This document shows, in pieces, positions 44,642 through 55,424 of a stretch of DNA of 64,000 nucleotides; positions within the stretch are counted from its first letter, which is position 1; each line of letters begins with the position of its first letter. The stretch is from Arabidopsis thaliana. Taxonomy: Eukaryota; Streptophyta; Magnoliopsida; Brassicales; Brassicaceae. The DNA is taken from contig NC_003070.9 of assembly GCF_000001735.4 (NCBI RefSeq), positions 26,893,971 through 26,957,970 on the forward strand, written 5' to 3'. The translations under genes and the position numbers were made by a program. The notes under the pieces were generated by a model. That model ran no database searches, had not been told where the DNA came from, and saw nothing but the letters and a program-made list of their open reading frames with translations.

Positions 44642-45073
44642 ATGGATTCAAGAGACACCGGAGAAACTGACCAGAGCAAGTACAAAGGTATCCGTCGTCG
44701 GAAATGGGGAAAATGGGTATCAGAGATTCGTGTCCCGGGAACTCGTCAACGTCTCTGGTTAGGCTCTTTCTCCACCGCAGAAGGCGCTGCCGTAGCCCAC
44801 GACGTCGCTTTTTACTGCTTGCACCGACCATCTTCCCTCGACGACGAATCTTTTAACTTCCCTCACTTACTTACAACCTCCCTCGCCTCCAATATATCTC
44901 CTAAGTCCATCCAAAAAGCTGCTTCCGACGCCGGCATGGCCGTGGACGCCGGATTCCATGGTGCTGTGTCTGGGAGTGGTGGTTGTGAAGAGAGATCTTC
45001 CATGGCGAATATGGAGGAGGAGGACAAACTTAGTATCTCCGTGTATGATTATCTTGAAGACGATCTCGTTTGA
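44642..45073 (+). CDS. ERF020: AP2/ERF transcription factor, group II-like, compact
   Basis: An intronless 143-residue frame begins ATGGATTCAAGAG. The AP2 domain (about 13-75) starts [20 protein letters not shown] and [20 protein letters not shown], which are standard. The usual helix end (FRG..A.LNFP) is replaced by a longer [15 protein letters not shown], so the domain C-terminus is unusual. The remaining tail is acidic ([19 protein letters not shown]). Probably a DNA-binding regulator in the nucleus. It is related to ERF021 in this window. Confidence 0.92.
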   Translation: MDSRDTGETDQSKYKGIRRRKWGKWVSEIRVPGTRQRLWLGSFSTAEGAAVAHDVAFYCLHRPSSLDDESFNFPHLLTTSLASNISPKSIQKAASDAGMAVDAGFHGAVSGSGGCEERSSMANMEEEDKLSISVYDYLEDDLV

Positions 45074-45795
45074 TCTATACGAGTACGTTTTTAGCAGTTA
45101 ATATAGGATGTGCAAAGGGTTAGGATCTGTTTACTTTTTTTTTTTTTTTGGTTACACTTCTCATTTATTTTTCCCCCACGTGAGCTCTCATTTCTCAGGC
45201 TTCTTTTCTCATTAGGAAAAAAAAAACTATTCTTACCCATATAGCTCAAGGATGATTTACACATTTTGTAGAGATATCATAAAAAGCTAATGCGGTTAAA
45301 AACTATCCAAAGTCCACAAGTACATACACATAGGGGAACAAATCACGACCAAATCATGATTATGGACGGACATTACAAAGACTTCATCGTACTTATGTTG
45401 ACAGTTGACACCAGATAAAAGATTGTCGGGCTTTACAAATAAAATGAAGCCCATTTTGTGAAACCAATGAGACCCAATTAAGAAGGGAAGAAAAACAAAT
45501 CAGTTAGTGAAAGTGAAAGGTCGTTGACCGATTCCTTCATCATCCTCATCGTTTTAATTTTAAATCTTGATTCTAGAAGAAAAAGAGACCATTGAGTGGT
45601 ACGCACGTTCCACTTTTCTATGACAACAAACTCACAAAAACGTGAGAGAGACAACAAAAAATGAAAGTTTTTGGTCGCCGACCATATCACCTAAGACATA
45701 GTAGAGAGAATGAGAGATAGATAGATAAAAGCAAATCGGCAAAAACTAAAGTTTTTTCCATTAAGTAGGAGTTTTGAGCGGTGGTTTGTTTTGTA
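45074..45795. other. Intergenic region ERF020 to CDK-like kinase gene
   Basis: About 720 bp with a poly-T run near 45138 and GGGC elements around 45429-45455. No gene is supported; the right part is the kinase promoter and leader. Confidence 0.6.
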
Positions 45796-48336
45796 ATGGG
45801 TTGTATTTGTGCCACCGCCCGTTCACCAAGCGCCGCCGTTACCGATAAAGATCTATTAGATTCCAGCAAATCCATCCTTCAACTTCTCCCTCATCATCCC
45901 CCGTCGTCTTCGTCTTCATCCAAGAAGGAAGGATCTTTCACACGTACGACTTCTTCAGCTTCTATCACCATTGTGGCTAATGGTTATCCTGTGGCACGCC
46001 GTCCTTCCACTTCATCTGATCGAAACAGCACCAAACCGGTCGTTGTTGTGGGAGCTCCGACCAGAAATCCAACAAGAAGAGTCACCGCTATACCGGTTGC
46101 ACAGCCGGCACAGCAGCAGCCAGCACGTGTGATCAGCAATAAAACGGAACTCCCTGCTGCAGAATGGCCGTCTTGGCTGGCTTCTGTTGCTGGGGAGGCC
46201 ATTAAAGGATGGGTTCCTCGCTGCGCAGAGTCCTTTGAGAAGTTAGACAAAGTTAGTTCATCTTCTCTGTTTTCTCTCAACTAAACAGTCATGATCTGTG
46301 ATCCTCCAAAAATCTTGAAATAACAATTTATGTTGTGTGTATTGTTAAAGATTGGACAGGGGACTTACAGCAGCGTGTACAAAGCTAGAGACCTTGAAAC
46401 GGGGAAGATTGTGGCGATGAAGAAAGTTCGGTTTGTGAACATGGATCCAGAGAGTGTTCGGTTTATGGCCAGGGAGATTCTCATTCTTCGTAAGCTTGAT
46501 CACCCCAATGTTATGAAGCTAGAAGGTCTAGTTACCTCTAGACTCTCAGGTAGCCTCTACCTTGTCTTTGAGTACATGGAACACGATCTCGCAGGTCTAG
46601 CTGCAACTCCTGGAATCAAATTCTCTGAACCTCAGGTATTACATATTCTGTTTTCCTATGCACTTGAAAGATTGGAGAATTCAAGTTTTATAAAGAGTCC
46701 TACTTCGTTTTCAGATCAAGTGCTATATGCAGCAATTGTTCCGTGGGCTTGAACATTGCCACAGACGAGGAATTCTTCACCGTGATATTAAAGGCTCAAA
46801 TCTCTTAATCAATAATGAAGGTGTCTTGAAGATTGGTGATTTCGGATTGGCGAATTTTTACCGAGGTGATGGAGATCTGCAGCTGACCAGTCGTGTTGTG
46901 ACCTTATGGTACAGAGCACCTGAGCTGTTGCTCGGTGCCACTGAGTATGGACCAGCCATTGACCTGTGGAGCGCCGGCTGCATTCTCACTGAGCTCTTCG
47001 CCGGAAAACCTATTATGCCAGGACGCACAGAAGTAATGAACTCTCTAACACCTCTTTAGTTTGTTAAGAACAGTTTTTGAGCTCAGGCTTTATAATTCGA
47101 CGCAGCATTCATTCAAATTCTGAGACTCAGAGTCTTACTTCTTATAGACAGCTGATGAGATAATTATCCTTTTTTGTTTATCAGGTGGAGCAGATGCACA
47201 AGATCTTTAAGCTCTGTGGTTCACCCTCGGAAGATTACTGGAGAAGAGCAACACTGCCACTAGCAACAAGCTTTAAACCCAGTCATCCTTACAAGCCTGT
47301 TCTTGCTGAAACCTTTAACCATTTCCCTTCATCAGCTCTGATGCTCATCAATAAGCTACTGGCAATAGAACCTGAAAAACGGGGATCGGCTGCTTCTACC
47401 TTGAGGAGCGAAGTAATAGATCGATACTAACCAGAAATCCATGTTTCTTAAACAAGTTATTAGATACATTTCTCATGATGAGTTTCAATCTTTCTTCTCT
47501 TCAGTTCTTCACCACGGAGCCACTCCCTGCGAATCCATCAAACTTACCTAGATATCCACCAAGCAAGGAACTTGATGCCAAGCTTCGCAACGAAGAAGCA
47601 AGAAAGTAAAGCTACATACATCTTCATTCACTAGTCTTTCTCTTGGGGGTTTTCTGATGAAAGTTTTGTTTGCAGACTAAGGGCAGAAGGTAACAAGAGA
47701 AGAGGGGGAGAAACTGTGACAAGAGGACGGCCAAAGGATCTTAAAACAGCCCAGACACCAGAGTTTATGGCTGCAGGACAGTCCAAAGTCACATGCATAA
47801 GCCACAAATTCAAAACAGACGAGGAAGGTGGCACCGGGTTTAGGATAGAACCACCAAGAAGAGGGATCCAGCAGAATGGTAAAGCTCATGCTTCTTCAAT
47901 GGTTCACCCAACAGTGGCTGATACAGAATGGAACGGAGGTGGAAGCATCAAAAGACAAACTAATGCAGAGATGAAGTCTAGGACATCTCAAACAGGAGAC
48001 TTGTCTGGTGAATCTTATAGGAGAGATCCCAACAGAGATTACTCAACCGTAAGTCTCTCCTCTTGTTATATCGTGTACCTTAAACCTTTTGGTATGTAAT
48101 TATTAAGTTGCTTTGGGCTGTGTCATCAGGGCAATGCACCAAGGAAAAACAGAATCAATTACTCAGGACCATTGATGCCTCCTGGTGGAAATCTTGAAGA
48201 TTTGCTTAAAGAGCATGAGAAGCAGATCCAACAAGCTGTCCGCAAAGCACGTGTAGAAAAGTCTGCATCAAGAAAAAACCAAGCTTTAACAGGACAACAA
48301 CAGCAGCAACGTTACACAGGAAGAAATGCTCGGTAG
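45796..48336 (+). CDS. CDK-like Ser/Thr protein kinase with N-terminal acylation motif
   Basis: Seven exons (45796-46251, 46351-46635, 46715-47032, 47185-47412, 47505-47605, 47676-48048, 48130-48336) encode 655 residues. The ATG at 45796 gives MGCICATARSPS, a typical N-myristoylation plus palmitoylation motif (Gly2, Cys3, Cys5); the frame upstream has only GTG. A Ser-rich linker leads to a kinase domain at about 147-430 with GQGTYSSVY, Lys176 (VAMKK), DPESVRF in place of PSTAIRE, HRDIKGSN (Asp271), DFG (289-291) and VVTLWYRAPELLLG. Lys/Arg/Gln-rich sequence follows, with a segment LEDLLKEHEKQIQQAVRKAR. All catalytic residues are present. The group is the plant CDKC-like or CRK-type family with plasma-membrane anchors. 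It corresponds to At1g71530, for which I know no specific function. Confidence 0.93.
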
Positions 48337-48678
48337 CTGAAAAAGGGAACAAGAAGCCATAGAACTCATAAGCGTTTTTGTTGTTGTGCCTCTTCTGTGC
48401 TTGAAGCCAGGGATTGATACAATGTATAGTCGAATTTGTTTCTTAGGCCAACAAGATTGACTACACTATAATGTCAAGCTACCTTTTGTATATACACAAG
48501 GTCTCTCTATTGAGTTGAGTCAAACAAACAAAGATGTATCTGCAAGGGAAAGCAAAAAATTCCAAATTTGCTACATTCTATGATTCTAGCTCAGCTCAAG
48601 TAATTAAAACCTACCATTAGCTGAAAATCTCATACCACATAACCTCTGCAACAATTCCACATATCAAGCTAAAGCTAC

Positions 48679-48851
48679 TGAGCAAAAAACTCACGAGGAA
48701 AAAAAAGGCTGAATTCTTGAGAAATTAGCAAACTTTTTTGCATAAACAAGTTCGCTCTGACCTAGCTACTGAGTAGTGAGTACTGAGCAAACATTCCACG
48801 AGAAAAAAAAAACCTTAATTCTTGAGAAATTCGAAAACTTTTTGCATAAAC
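48679..48851. repeat. Imperfect direct duplication, unit about 68 bp
   Basis: A unit starting GAGCAAA, then A-rich, then AATTCTTGAGAAATT and TTTTTGCATAAAC is present at about 48679-48747 and again at about 48785-48851, separated by a short CT/TG-rich spacer that itself repeats GCTACTGAG. The copies differ at roughly a fifth of positions. Confidence 0.65.
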
Positions 48852-50700
48852 TTGAAAAGCTTAAATTAGAATCAGATAATGAATTCTTCAAACCAGAAAA
48901 ACTTCACCGATATTCCCAAAACCAAATCATATGTTTTCAATCGAAAGACTAATAAACCTAAACCCTCTGTTTTCTATTTCCCGGCGAAGTGGCCGGCGAT
49001 ATCTTGCTTTTTTGTAACCTCTGTTTTCTGTTTGGCCCAAATCCAGAAAAGCCCAAAGCCCATTTGGGAAGATATTAATAAAAATATTTTAATTAAAAAA
49101 TAGACGGGTATGGGTTCAAAGACCCGACAACGTACGGTATTCGGGTTACATATGAATAATTCGGGTATATATATGTTTTTAAGGATTAATTAGAAACAAA
49201 GAGATTACAGTAATATACTATGTATGGTCAAAGTTGAAACTCGTAAATTGTGAATTTGTGATGTTACTAGATGAGCTGATAATTTTTTCCTTTTTTTTTT
49301 GCAAGGATTGAATCCAAATCTCTTATGATGTTTTTATTTATTTTCCATTTTATAAGTACAAGACTTTATTATACTTTTAAAAAAACGTAAAGTATAATAA
49401 AATTGTAAATTTTCAATGCGTACTTAAGGAAAGTCGTTAAAAAAAATGTAATATTTAACAGGATGTCAAAAATAAAACATATTTGGTCATACTTGCATAT
49501 TTTACTATTGATGATATCCTTACCCACAAAAGAAAAGTAATTTGTCTGGTTTGAAAATCTTATAATTTATGTATTTTTTATAAATTGGTAATAAACTGTG
49601 TAATTATATGAAATTTTCTTAGTTTAAATTGTTAATGATTTGTAGGCTTATTGAAGTGCGAAAAAGTCGGGATGAGTAAGGCTAGAAATGTTAGTAAAGA
49701 AGAAAATATCTGAAAACAAAATAAAATAGGCAATGTCTTGCTTACCGTGAAGAGGAAAGGGCATTAACCCAATGCCACACAAAAAAAAACTGAATTTCGT
49801 AGGCCATAATTTTTTCATTTTTAGCCTTATGTATTTAAATTGTATAGTGCATAGTGAGTATTTGTTTGGGAAGTCCACACGCTATGTATTAGAAATTTAT
49901 GCACATGCTAATGGAAGATAATTTTAATAACATAAGTACATAACTAAAATAACGAAAATCTCTTTTGGAATAATCAACATATTAAAAGAAAATGAAAATT
50001 AAAAAGAAAAAGAGAAATTGATTTTGTGTTATCAATGGGCCACTTAAAAAAAAAAAATTATAAACAAAATTAGTAGTAAGGTTAATCTTTGTAACCGTGT
50101 CTTCTTCTAAATCATAAACTTCTTTTTTTGCTTCAATTTTATAAGAGTATTTGGCTATCATATCTATAGAGAGAAAATTGGTTTGATAACTACGTGAGTT
50201 TGTTGAATAATTTTTTTAAAGGAAAGATAGATAAATAGTGGTTTGAATATTTTATTTTCTTTCATCTTATCACTATCGAATATGTTTTTCGTTATTTGGA
50301 TTATTTTTTTAATAATAAAAGCCACATTTGTTTATTCGCCCTAAGCTATATTTAGCCTTAGCACGACACTGAAAATAGAAAGAGACCAGAGTCGTTAGAT
50401 TTTACGAGTGACTTCTAACTTACGAGATTAACCGCAGACTGGTTCAAAAGACCATCCTCACTTTCCTAAGATCCAAGTAATCAAAATTCACTTTCACTCA
50501 AATCACCTCTCTATTTAAACAACAACACCACTTTTTCAATCCTCATTAACAAAGTTAAAAAAACAAAACAACACCATCTTCACTTTTTTTTTTTCTTCTT
50601 ATTTTTTGTTTTCTTTCTCTATACATATTGTATCAAAAAATAAATACATTTTCCTGTATTTTATTTTTTTTGTGAGTATTAAAGAAAACACAAGACAAGA

Positions 50701-50799
50701 ATGACATACACAGCGGTAACTATGCTCTCTCTCTGCCTAATAAATATCTTTTCATCTTATGGCAAAGAGTGTCGAGTTTTGGCCCGACTTGTAATGTAG
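50701..50799 (+). other. Possible upstream ORF (32 codons) of the LHT gene
   Basis: ATG at 50701 opens a 32-codon frame (MTYTAVTMLSLCLINIF and further) ending TAG at 50797-50799, 104 nt before the main ATG at 50904. It matters only if the transcript starts upstream of 50701, and no TATA position settles that. Confidence 0.3.
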
Positions 50800-50903
50800 T
50801 TTCATCAATGAGACTCTTAACATTATATCATATCATTGCCTCACTTTATTACATTTTTTGTAACGTTACGCGCTGTTAGTTCTCTTAATTCATTATATTA
50901 AGC

Positions 50904-52761
50904 ATGCCAAAATACCTTGATCAGAATGACGAGGAGAACAAAGGAAGATCAACGGACAATAACAATCACCGTCAAATGGATTACAACGATTGGTTACCAG
51001 TCACAGCGTCTAGAGAAGCCAAATGGTATTACTCCGCCTTCCACAATGTCACGGCCATGGTTGGCGCCGGAGTTCTTGGTCTCCCTTTCGCCATGTCACA
51101 ACTTGGCTGGTAATTTTTTAAGAAATGTTTAAATTTGTCTGATCTTAACTTCACAAAATAAAGTCGTAATTTAACGATAAATTTGTTGCTAACAGGGGAC
51201 CTGGACTTGTTGCTATAATAATGTCATGGGCTATAACGTTCTACTCGTTATGGCAAATGGTACAGTTGCACGAAGCCGTTCCAGGGAAACGGTTGGACCG
51301 TTACCCCGAGCTAGGGCAAGAAGCTTTTGGACCAAAACTAGGTTACTGGATCGTCATGCCGCAACAGCTTCTTGTCCAAATCGCTTCCGACATAGTCTAC
51401 AACGTGACAGGAGGAAAATCTCTCAAGAAATTTGTCGAGCTTCTATTTCCGAATCTCGAACATATCCGTCAGACTTATTACATCCTTGGATTCGCCGCGC
51501 TTCAGCTTGTCCTCTCTCAATCTCCTGATTTCAACTCCATCAAGATCGTCTCTCTCCTCGCCGCCCTCATGTCTTTCCTGTATTGTCACCAAACCCTAAA
51601 CCTTAACAAACAAAAAATTCTTCTTTTTTTTGTTTTCTAATTATTTATAAGGAAACTTAAACTTGTTGCAGTTACTCAATGATAGCTTCGGTGGCGTCAA
51701 TAGCAAAAGGAACGGAACACCGTCCTTCAACTTACGGAGTCAGGGGAGACACGGTGGCCTCAATGGTCTTTGATGCATTTAACGGCATTGGAACCATAGC
51801 GTTTGCGTTTGCAGGACACAGTGTGGTTCTTGAGATCCAAGCAACTATTCCTTCAACACCTGAAGTGCCTTCCAAGAAACCAATGTGGAAAGGAGTTGTT
51901 GTAGCTTACATAATCGTCATCATTTGTTACCTTTTTGTGGCTATCTCCGGCTATTGGGCGTTTGGGGCTCATGTTGAGGATGATGTTCTCATTTCCTTAG
52001 AGAGACCAGCTTGGCTTATAGCGGCTGCTAACTTCATGGTTTTTATCCATGTCATAGGAAGTTATCAGGTCTAGTTTTTTCCTTATCTTTTTGGTCCCTT
52101 AGAAAAACTCTCCAACTTTTATTAAAATGATCATCTTGACAGGTTTTTGCGATGATTGTGTTTGACACGATCGAGTCTTATCTTGTGAAAACACTGAAAT
52201 TCACTCCTTCAACAACACTGCGTCTAGTCGCACGTAGTACATATGTTGGTTAGTTCTCATTTAACTTCTTTTTTACTCATTTTTTTCATGGAGAAATGGA
52301 AAACTAAGATAATTCTTGGTTTGTGCAGCATTGATTTGTCTTGTAGCAGTTTGTATCCCCTTTTTCGGAGGTCTTTTAGGGTTCTTCGGCGGTCTTGTCT
52401 TCTCATCAACCTCGTACTTCGTAAGTTATACACTACAAAAAAAAGAATGAACATATAACTCTTTGCAAACACTGTATGGGTAATGATACCTCTTTAATAT
52501 TTGCAGTTGCCTTGCATTATATGGTTGATAATGAAGCGACCAAAAAGATTTAGCGCCCATTGGTGGTGTTCTTGGGTTAGTCTTTCTTTCTTAATTAAAC
52601 GAGGCTTAGTCACACAATCTAATTGACCCAATAACACTTAAATCCGTTTCTTTAACTAACAGGTAGCAATAGTCACTGGTATCTCGATAGCGATTCTTGC
52701 GCCCATTGGAGGAATGAGACACATTATTCTTTCAGCAAGAACCTACAAGCTCTTCTCATAG
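50904..52761 (+). CDS. LHT-type amino-acid permease (AAAP family)
   Basis: Seven exons (50904-51109, 51196-51579, 51672-52068, 52143-52248, 52329-52420, 52507-52575, 52663-52761) encode 450 residues. A hydrophilic, cytosolic N-terminus (1-35) is followed by about ten transmembrane segments, beginning with the family motif [20 protein letters not shown]. Further signatures include [53 protein letters not shown] and the closing [17 protein letters not shown]. The family imports neutral and acidic amino acids with protons across the plasma membrane. Substrate preference cannot be read from sequence. It corresponds to At1g71680. It lies between the kinase gene and the DUF579 gene, all on plus. 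Confidence 0.93.
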
Positions 52762-53835
52762 GCTTCAAATAAAAAGCCTTGCAACCAAACATCACAACAA
52801 ACTTATAAAAGTTTTTTACCTTTTTTAACTTAAGTTAGCCTTCTAGTTGGGGAATATATAAAGTTAGTTATTTGATTATTTGGATTCTCCTTTCTTTTTA
52901 TAACCCTTTCATCAAGAACTGCCTTCGGAATTGTTGTTAAGGCTTTACGCGCTTGGCTTGAGGCTGTGACGGATGATGTTCTCTCAAAAACTTCATGACA
53001 AAAAAAAAGGAATACCATACAATATGTGGTCAACCTCAGGCTCTGAACTTTCAGGTTTTTTGGTTTTTAGCTTTTTTTTTCTTTCCTCTTTTTCTTAAGT
53101 CTTTAGATTTTCTACTGCAGGTTAAAAAAAAAAAAAAGCCTAAACGGCTGTATCAGAACTTTTTGTTTTGGATTGTAATAAAACATCTGAATAAAGAGAT
53201 TGGCTTTACCGTTTTACCGCTGTTGAATTTGTTTTTAAATGCATATCAACGAAACCGATGAAAAGGAGAAAAACAGAGATGTACATGCAAAACAGAGATG
53301 TAAAACAGAGAACCTGAAAGATGTGATTTTGGCATGGTAAAAGAACCAACTTTTCCCACATGGCTTGAGCCAAACTTGCCCAAATATGAAGCTTCACTGA
53401 TGAAATCACTTCAGAAACATTGAGTGGGTTTTGGTGAAGGAGCTTCATAAAAATTATCAAAAACAAAATCTAATGAAGTTTCCTAGAGAAACATTTTACA
53501 ATCAAAATATAAATTATTGACTATACTTTTGTTTTTATTAGAGTAAAAATATAGTGTTGTAATTTGTAACTGCTATATTTACTCTTTAACCTTAATTGGG
53601 ACCTAAGCTGATATGACACCACAACCTTAATTAATTAGAAAAATTACTATTGTTAGTATCGACGAATCAATGCGAGTCACACCAATAATCAAACCACAAA
53701 ACATGGACAAAGCTACACAAGAAAAATCAAAATCTTTTGTCTCTTTGTCCCCTGAAGACCATAAAAAACCCTTTCTCTGCAGTAAAAAGCTTTAGTAACG
53801 TCTCTCACTTAAGCACAATCTCTCTGCATCTCTCA
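52762..53835. other. Spacer LHT gene to DUF579 gene
   Basis: About 1.1 kb. It holds the LHT 3'-UTR, A- and T-rich runs, and three close copies of AAACAGAGATGT or AAACAGAGA at about 53270-53310. No gene is supported; small frames at 52830-53033 and 53206-53466 have no family resemblance. Confidence 0.5.
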
Positions 53836-55094
53836 ATGACGACTTATCTCCCATTTCCGATGACCACGAGACTCATACTCTCTAGCTTCGTCTCTCTCGT
53901 CGTACTCACTCTCTTCTTCATCACCAGAACCGGTTTCTCACCGTCATCTTCATTTCATCAGCCTCTGAACAACACTCTCCGGATCTCCACTTCCTCCACC
54001 GGCAGTAAATTACAGAGTCCAAGAAGTTGTAATAAGATCCCTCCTTCCCTCGCCGATGCTCTCGTCCACTATGCCTCCTCCAATGTCACTCCCCAGCAAA
54101 CTCTCTCCGAAATCTCCGTCACCAAGAAGGTAACAAATTAAAGTATACTATTTAATTATCACAAAAAAAAAGACTTTTGACATGCAAATTAAATTGTAAA
54201 CTGTAGATTGTTAATTGATATCTAAATGAAGAACTCAATTCGTCATCTAAATTCTGGAAAAATCAAATATGATTAGCAAATTAAATGAATCTAGTCTAAT
54301 CTTTTGTACTAATGTTGCTACCGTAACATAAGTTTAGTAGTCCGGTAATGATGTGAATTTTTAGTCTTTTAGACGTCACAAAAAATGAGCAAATGACCGT
54401 AGTTAAATTTTATTTTACTTTTTTACTAGTAAATTGTTGTCGTATTGTATAAGATAAGTGTAAATGTGAATTATAGATGATACAAATTAAATTGGATCAG
54501 GAATTAGAGAAGAAATCTCCGTGCAACTTCTTGGTATTTGGTCTTGGTCACGATAGCTTGATGTGGGCGACGTTAAATCACGGAGGAAGAACCATCTTCT
54601 TAGACGAGGACGAGTCATGGATTCACCAAATCGCTGAGAAATTCCCGTCTCTTGAATCGTACCACGTCCGGTACAAGACCAAGGTAAGAGACGCGGAAGC
54701 TCTCATGGCTGCTACGAAAGACAGAGAAGAATGCCGCCGCGTGTCAACTGATCTTAGGGTTTCCACTTGCGAGCTTGCGTTGAAGGGCTTACCGGAGGTG
54801 GTTTACGAGACAGAGTGGGATCTAATCATGGTGGATGCTCCGACGGGGTTTCATGAAGAAGCTCCGGGACGGATGTCGGCGATTTACACGGCGGGGATGA
54901 TCGCGAGGAGACGGAAGGATGAGGAAGAGACAACGGCTGTGTTTGTGCATGATGTGGATAGGAAAGTGGAGGATGAGTTCTCAATGGAGTTTTTGTGTAG
55001 AGATTACATGACGAAGCAAGAGGGAAGACTCCGTCATTTCACGGTGCCTAGTCACCGTAACTATGGTGTCTCCGGCGTTAAATTCTGTCCTTAA
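53836..55094 (+). CDS. DUF579 protein, glucuronoxylan methyltransferase-like, Golgi type II
   Basis: Two exons (53836-54129, 54477-55094) encode 303 residues, or 295 if the second in-frame ATG (53860) is used. A short cytosolic start is followed by one hydrophobic anchor (LILSSFVSLVVLTLFFI) as in Golgi type II enzymes, and a Ser/Thr stem. The DUF579 core shows FLVFGLGHDSLMWATLNHGG (SAM-site region), FLDEDESWI, DLIMVDAPTGF and the closing GRLRHFTVPSH. GXM enzymes of this family 4-O-methylate glucuronic acid on xylan, and AGM members modify arabinogalactan. Which activity this protein has is uncertain. It corresponds to At1g71690. It converges with the GDSL gene (330-bp gap). Confidence 0.9.
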
Positions 55095-55424
55095 CCCTAT
55101 CCGCCGGTATAAACAATTTCTGGTTGGATGATGCTTAAATACATATCAAGAACTGAATCTCCGAAGCTCCATAGGCTTCAGGATTAGTGTGATTTATTAA
55201 AAAAAAAGAAAAAGATTGTGTGTTTTTTGTAATTTTATAATTGATGATATTTAAGAAAACAAAGGAAGCAACGATGAGTACATTGATTTGGACCGTTAAG
55301 TGTGACACAGTAGACGTTTTCAAAACGTCTTAAAAGGAAAACAGATTTGACTCAAAACCTTACAAAAAAGAAACTACAAAGACAACACCAAGTTTTTATG
55401 TCTTGTTGATAGTCTTCATAATCG
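55095..55424. other. Convergent 3' region DUF579/GDSL
   Basis: A 330-bp AT-rich gap where the two 3'-UTRs meet. No feature is seen beyond short A/T runs. Confidence 0.6.

Larger units (their letters stand above)
48337..50903. other. Gene-free interval between the kinase and LHT genes
   Basis: About 2.6 kb. It contains an imperfect 68-bp duplication (48679-48851), an orphan promoter-like module with GCCCA and telo-box elements (48950-49070), long AT-rich DNA and, near the right end, an LHT leader region with a short upstream frame at 50701-50799. Short frames at 48879-49103 and 49648-49878 are not supported as genes. Confidence 0.5.

Noticed and set aside
49102-49150. GGGTTCAAAGACCC-like stretch considered as a tRNA T-arm
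   Set aside because: No acceptor stem, D-arm or anticodon arm could be paired around it.
53206-53466. 86-codon hydrophobic minus frame
   Set aside because: Looks like a membrane peptide but the DNA consists of short AAACAGAGATG repeats and T-runs; hydrophobicity follows from T-rich codons.
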